DNA of 64,000 bases from Micromonospora sp. CP22 (lineage in GTDB: Bacteria; Actinomycetota; Actinomycetes; Mycobacteriales; Micromonosporaceae). The translations under genes and the position numbers were made by a program. Where the stretch lies: the NCBI RefSeq assembly GCF_009712475.1, contig NZ_VCJO01000009.1:154502-218501 (forward strand). The letters are read 5' to 3'. Below are positions 61,502 to 64,000 of this stretch, piece by piece (position 1 is the stretch's first letter; every line of letters starts with the position of its first letter). The notes beneath the pieces are model-generated. The model ran no database searches. It was not told the DNA's origin and was given only the letters and a program-made list of their open reading frames with translations.

Positions 61502-62278
61502 ATGCGTAGGCGATGGTGGAGTTTGGCGGCGGCCTCGCTGCTCGCGGCCGGGGTGTTGGTGGCTCCGGCAACCCCCGCGATGGCAGCGCCGACATTCCGG
61601 GTTCCGTTCCCGTGTGGCCAGTCCTGGTCCGGGCAGACCCGCACCAACCACAGCCCGCAGAACGCCATCGACTTCAACCGCACAGACGACCTCGGCGACC
61701 CGGTGGTGGCCAGCGCACCGGGCACCGTCGACGTGGTGACCAATCTGGGCAACACCAGCTACGGCAAGTACATCCGGATCAACCACGGCGGCGGCTACAC
61801 CACCTACTACGCCCACCTCAACGGCTTCAACGTCTCCGTCGGCCAGCAGGTGGGCTACGGCAAGGTGATCGGCTGGGTCGGCAGCACCGGCGGCTCGACC
61901 GGCCCGCACCTGCACTACGAACAGCGGCTCAACGGCAGCGCCATCAAGATCAAATTCAACGGGACGCAGGCGTTGTACTGGGGCACGAAGACCTACACCA
62001 GCGGCAACGGCTGCGGCAGTAGCACCGCGACCGGCACCGTCCGCACCAGCGGCACCCCGCTGACGGTCCGCTCCGGCCCCGGCACGAACTACAGCTCCGT
62101 CGGTACGCTCGCCACCGGCACCAACGTCACCATCCACTGCCAGACCAACGGCACCACGGTCACCGGCACGTACGGCACCAGCTCGATCTGGAACCGGATC
62201 GGCTCCGGCCGCTTCATCGCCGACGCCTACACCTACACCGGCTACTCCGGCTTCATCCCGAACGTCCCACGCTGCTGA
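61502..62278 (+). CDS. Secreted M23 (LytM) peptidase with SH3-like domain
   Basis: The 258-residue exported protein has a signal peptide (1-29, cleavage after AMA), an M23 domain (about 30-160) and an SH3b-like domain (about 175-258; GTVRTSGTPLTVRSGPGTNY). The zinc site is intact: His50 and Asp57 in NHSPQNAIDF, and HLHYE near 137, with the catalytic His in YYAHLNG. It probably cuts peptidoglycan cross-bridges or lyses other bacteria. ATG 61502 has GGGAGG. The Asn/Thr/Gly-rich composition is typical of secreted proteins. Confidence 0.9.
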   Translation: MRRRWWSLAAASLLAAGVLVAPATPAMAAPTFRVPFPCGQSWSGQTRTNHSPQNAIDFNRTDDLGDPVVASAPGTVDVVTNLGNTSYGKYIRINHGGGYTTYYAHLNGFNVSVGQQVGYGKVIGWVGSTGGSTGPHLHYEQRLNGSAIKIKFNGTQALYWGTKTYTSGNGCGSSTATGTVRTSGTPLTVRSGPGTNYSSVGTLATGTNVTIHCQTNGTTVTGTYGTSSIWNRIGSGRFIADAYTYTGYSGFIPNVPRC

Positions 62279-62332
62279 CCCGACTGTTCGCGGATCACTG
62301 ACGGGCTGTCACCGCTTGCTCGCTCAGTTCCG

Positions 62333-62375
62333 CATCCGGTACAGGGCGACTCGACCCATCGCCCTGTACCGGATG
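62333..62375. terminator. 17-bp perfect inverted repeat between the M23 gene and hsdM
   Basis: Arms 62333-62349 and 62359-62375 (CATCCGGTACAGGGCGA and its complement) have a 9-nt loop. It is either the M23 terminator or an operator upstream of hsdM. Confidence 0.75.
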
Positions 62376-62390
62376 TCCCGCCCACCGGAC

Positions 62391-62396
62391 TACCCT
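62391..62396 (+). promoter_or_regulatory. Candidate -10 box (TACCCT) for hsdM
   Basis: TACCCT lies 45 nt upstream of GTG 62442, 15 nt after the inverted repeat. Confidence 0.4.
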
Positions 62397-62441
62397 GCGA
62401 TGGTCAACTGAACACGGCCGAAACTATGGGGACCGAGCTAC

Positions 62442-63953
62442 GTGATAACCGGTGAGCTGAAGAGCAGGATCGATCGCATCTGGGACGCCTTCTGGTCGGG
62501 CGGCATCTCCAACCCGCTGGAAGTGATCGAGCAGATCACCTACCTGCTCTTCATCAAGCGCCTGGACGACCTGCACACCCTTGAGGAGAACAAGGCCAAC
62601 CGCACCGGCCGGTGGGAGCGGCGGATCTTCCCGGAGGGCTGCGACGACCAGTGGCGTAAGTACGACGACCTACGCTGGTCGCGCTTCAAGAGCGCCGCGC
62701 CGACCGAGATGTTCGAGACGGTACGCGACCGGGTGTTCCCGTTCCTGCGTACGCTCGGCGGCGACGGCTCGACGTACTCGCAGCACATGCGCGACGCCCG
62801 GTTCACCATCCCCAACCCGGCGCTGCTGTCCCGGGTGGTCGACATGCTCGACACCATTCCGATGGAGGACCGGGACACCAAGGGCGACCTGTACGAGTAC
62901 ATGCTCGGAAAGATCGCTACTGCTGGCCACAACGGACAGTTCCGCACCTCACGGCACATCATCCAGCTCATGGTGGAGATGACCCGGCCGACGCCGACCG
63001 ACGAGATCTGCGACCCGGCCTGCGGCACCGCGGGCTTCCTGGTCGAAGCCGGAGAGTACGTCCGCAAGCACCACCCGGACGCCCTGCACGACGCGAAACT
63101 GCGCAAGCACTTCCACGAAGAGATGTTCCACGGCTTCGACTTCGACGGCACCATGCTGCGCATCGGCAGCATGAACATGCTGCTGCACGGCGTCGAGAAC
63201 CCCGACATCCGCTACCGCGACTCCCTCGCCGAGAGCGTCAGCGACGAGTCGGAGAAGTACTCCCTGATCCTCGCCAACCCGCCGTTCGCTGGCAGCCTCG
63301 ACTACGAGAGCACGTCGAAGGACCTGCAACGGGTCGTCAAGACCAAGAAAACCGAACTGCTCTTCCTCGCGCTGTTCCTGCGGCTGCTCAAACCGGGCGG
63401 CCGGGCGGCGGTCATCGTGCCGGACGGGGTGCTCTTCGGCTCCTCCAAGGCGCACAAGGAGCTACGCCGCATCCTGGTCGAGGAGCAGAAGCTCGACGGC
63501 GTGGTCAAGCTCCCCAGCGGCACCTTCAAGCCGTACTCCGGGGTGTCGACGGCGATCCTGCTGTTCACCAAGACCGACAGCGGCGGCACCGACAACGTCT
63601 GGTTCTACGAGGTGACGGCCGACGGCTGGAGCCTGGACGACAAGCGCACTCCCCTACTGCCCGATGACAAGCTCGGCCCGGCCCCCGAGGTCACCCTCAC
63701 CGAAGACGAACACACCAAGAACAACCTGCCGGACGCCCTGGCCCGCTGGCTCCGCCGCGACAGCGACGAGGTGCAACGGGCACGCACCGAGCAGAGCTTC
63801 TGCGTCCCCAAGGCCGAGATCGCCGAGCAGGGGTACGACCTCAGCCTCAACCGCTACAAAGAAGTCGTCCACGAAGAAGTCGAACACCGCCCACCCCTGG
63901 AAATCCTCGCCGACCTCGAACGCCTAGTACGGCAGCCGCCAATTGCTAGCTGA
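62442..63953 (+). CDS. hsdM: Type I restriction-modification DNA methyltransferase (HsdM)
   Basis: The 503-residue N6-adenine methyltransferase has an N-terminal HsdM_N helical domain (FWSGGISNPLEVIEQITYLL; 10-150) and a catalytic domain with SAM motif I DPACGTAGF (about 191-199), FDFDGTMLRIGSMNML, and catalytic NPPF (about 279-282). It modifies host DNA as part of a complex with a specificity subunit HsdS and with HsdR. Neither is in the window, which ends 47 bp after the hsdM stop; hsdS probably follows. GTG 62442 has GGGGA upstream. Confidence 0.93.
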   Translation: MITGELKSRIDRIWDAFWSGGISNPLEVIEQITYLLFIKRLDDLHTLEENKANRTGRWERRIFPEGCDDQWRKYDDLRWSRFKSAAPTEMFETVRDRVFPFLRTLGGDGSTYSQHMRDARFTIPNPALLSRVVDMLDTIPMEDRDTKGDLYEYMLGKIATAGHNGQFRTSRHIIQLMVEMTRPTPTDEICDPACGTAGFLVEAGEYVRKHHPDALHDAKLRKHFHEEMFHGFDFDGTMLRIGSMNMLLHGVENPDIRYRDSLAESVSDESEKYSLILANPPFAGSLDYESTSKDLQRVVKTKKTELLFLALFLRLLKPGGRAAVIVPDGVLFGSSKAHKELRRILVEEQKLDGVVKLPSGTFKPYSGVSTAILLFTKTDSGGTDNVWFYEVTADGWSLDDKRTPLLPDDKLGPAPEVTLTEDEHTKNNLPDALARWLRRDSDEVQRARTEQSFCVPKAEIAEQGYDLSLNRYKEVVHEEVEHRPPLEILADLERLVRQPPIAS

Positions 63954-64000
63954 CCAGGGTGTAGTCCCTGCTTAGCCGTGCGCGTTGGTGGAACCAGCGG

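Overview
The window is high-GC chromosomal DNA from a filamentous actinomycete, most likely a member of the Micromonosporaceae (Micromonospora/Salinispora type). The evidence is the strong G/C bias at third codon positions, frequent GTG starts, many 4-bp stop/start overlaps, and an actinobacterial gene set: the QcrCAB/CtaE/CtaC/CtaF respiratory supercomplex, PimB', DUF3043, a DnaQ-UvrC fusion and a DUF574 methyltransferase. Gene order from about 7.3 to 59.8 kb broadly follows Mycobacterium tuberculosis Rv2187-Rv2215 (fadD15, pimB', DEDDh-UvrC, trpD, ctaE-qcrCAB, ctaF-ctaC, adoK, erpA-like, glycerate kinase, DUF3043, cobT, cobS, gcvT, pepB, dlaT). Most of the window is therefore conserved core chromosome with lineage-specific insertions.

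Layout. 0-7.2 kb: a small membrane protein and otsA face a six-gene minus-strand run (SRPBCC protein, Cys-cluster protein, ROK glucokinase, endonuclease/exonuclease/phosphatase, flavin monooxygenase, and an alpha/beta-hydrolase lacking its serine nucleophile). 7.3-14.3 kb: acyl-CoA ligase, a two-component pair, and a DUF574 methyltransferase overlapping a GGDEF/EAL protein. 14.3-24.5 kb: PimB', M48 protease, NYN-domain protein, DnaQ-UvrC nuclease, a RelA/SpoT enzyme, NUDIX hydrolase, nucleotidyltransferase and Lrp-type sensor. 24.5-33.9 kb: DUF4142 protein, ctaE-qcrC-qcrA-qcrB, a CtaG-like factor, a degenerate receiver, trpD, ctaC-ctaF. 34-41.8 kb: cysteine desulfurase plus TusA, adenosine-kinase-like PfkB, ErpA, glycerate kinase, NadA, MurA, DUF3043. 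42.3-49 kb: a 1395-residue proline-rich WG-repeat protein, aldo/keto reductase, site-2 protease and two small proteins. 49-54.2 kb: fused cobU-cobT, cobS, a DUF2314 protein and gcvT. 54.3-59.8 kb: leucyl aminopeptidase, a small protein, lpd and sucB. 59.9-64 kb: LtrA, a VapC/PIN relic, a secreted M23 peptidase and a type I DNA methyltransferase (hsdM). This end looks like an accessory/defence region attached to the core.

The genes supply central functions: respiration (bc1-aa3 branch), Fe-S and sulfur transfer, NAD, cobalamin and tryptophan synthesis, one-carbon and 2-oxoacid dehydrogenase chemistry, envelope building (MurA, PimB') and stringent-response and c-di-GMP signalling. No rRNA, tRNA, CRISPR array, intact insertion sequence or riboswitch was found.

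The main non-textbook signals are: (i) about a dozen starts with a TANNNT-like -10 box only 6-8 nt upstream and no Shine-Dalgarno, indicating widespread leaderless transcription; (ii) two copies of a ~51-bp palindromic repeat, each at a convergent gene junction; (iii) a 125-bp element with 29-bp imperfect inverted ends; (iv) a DUF574 methyltransferase translationally coupled to a c-di-GMP phosphodiesterase-like protein; (v) two proteins that have lost key catalytic or phosphorelay residues. No clearly new multi-gene system was identified. The methyltransferase/EAL pair and the WG-repeat giant are the best candidates for undescribed biology.
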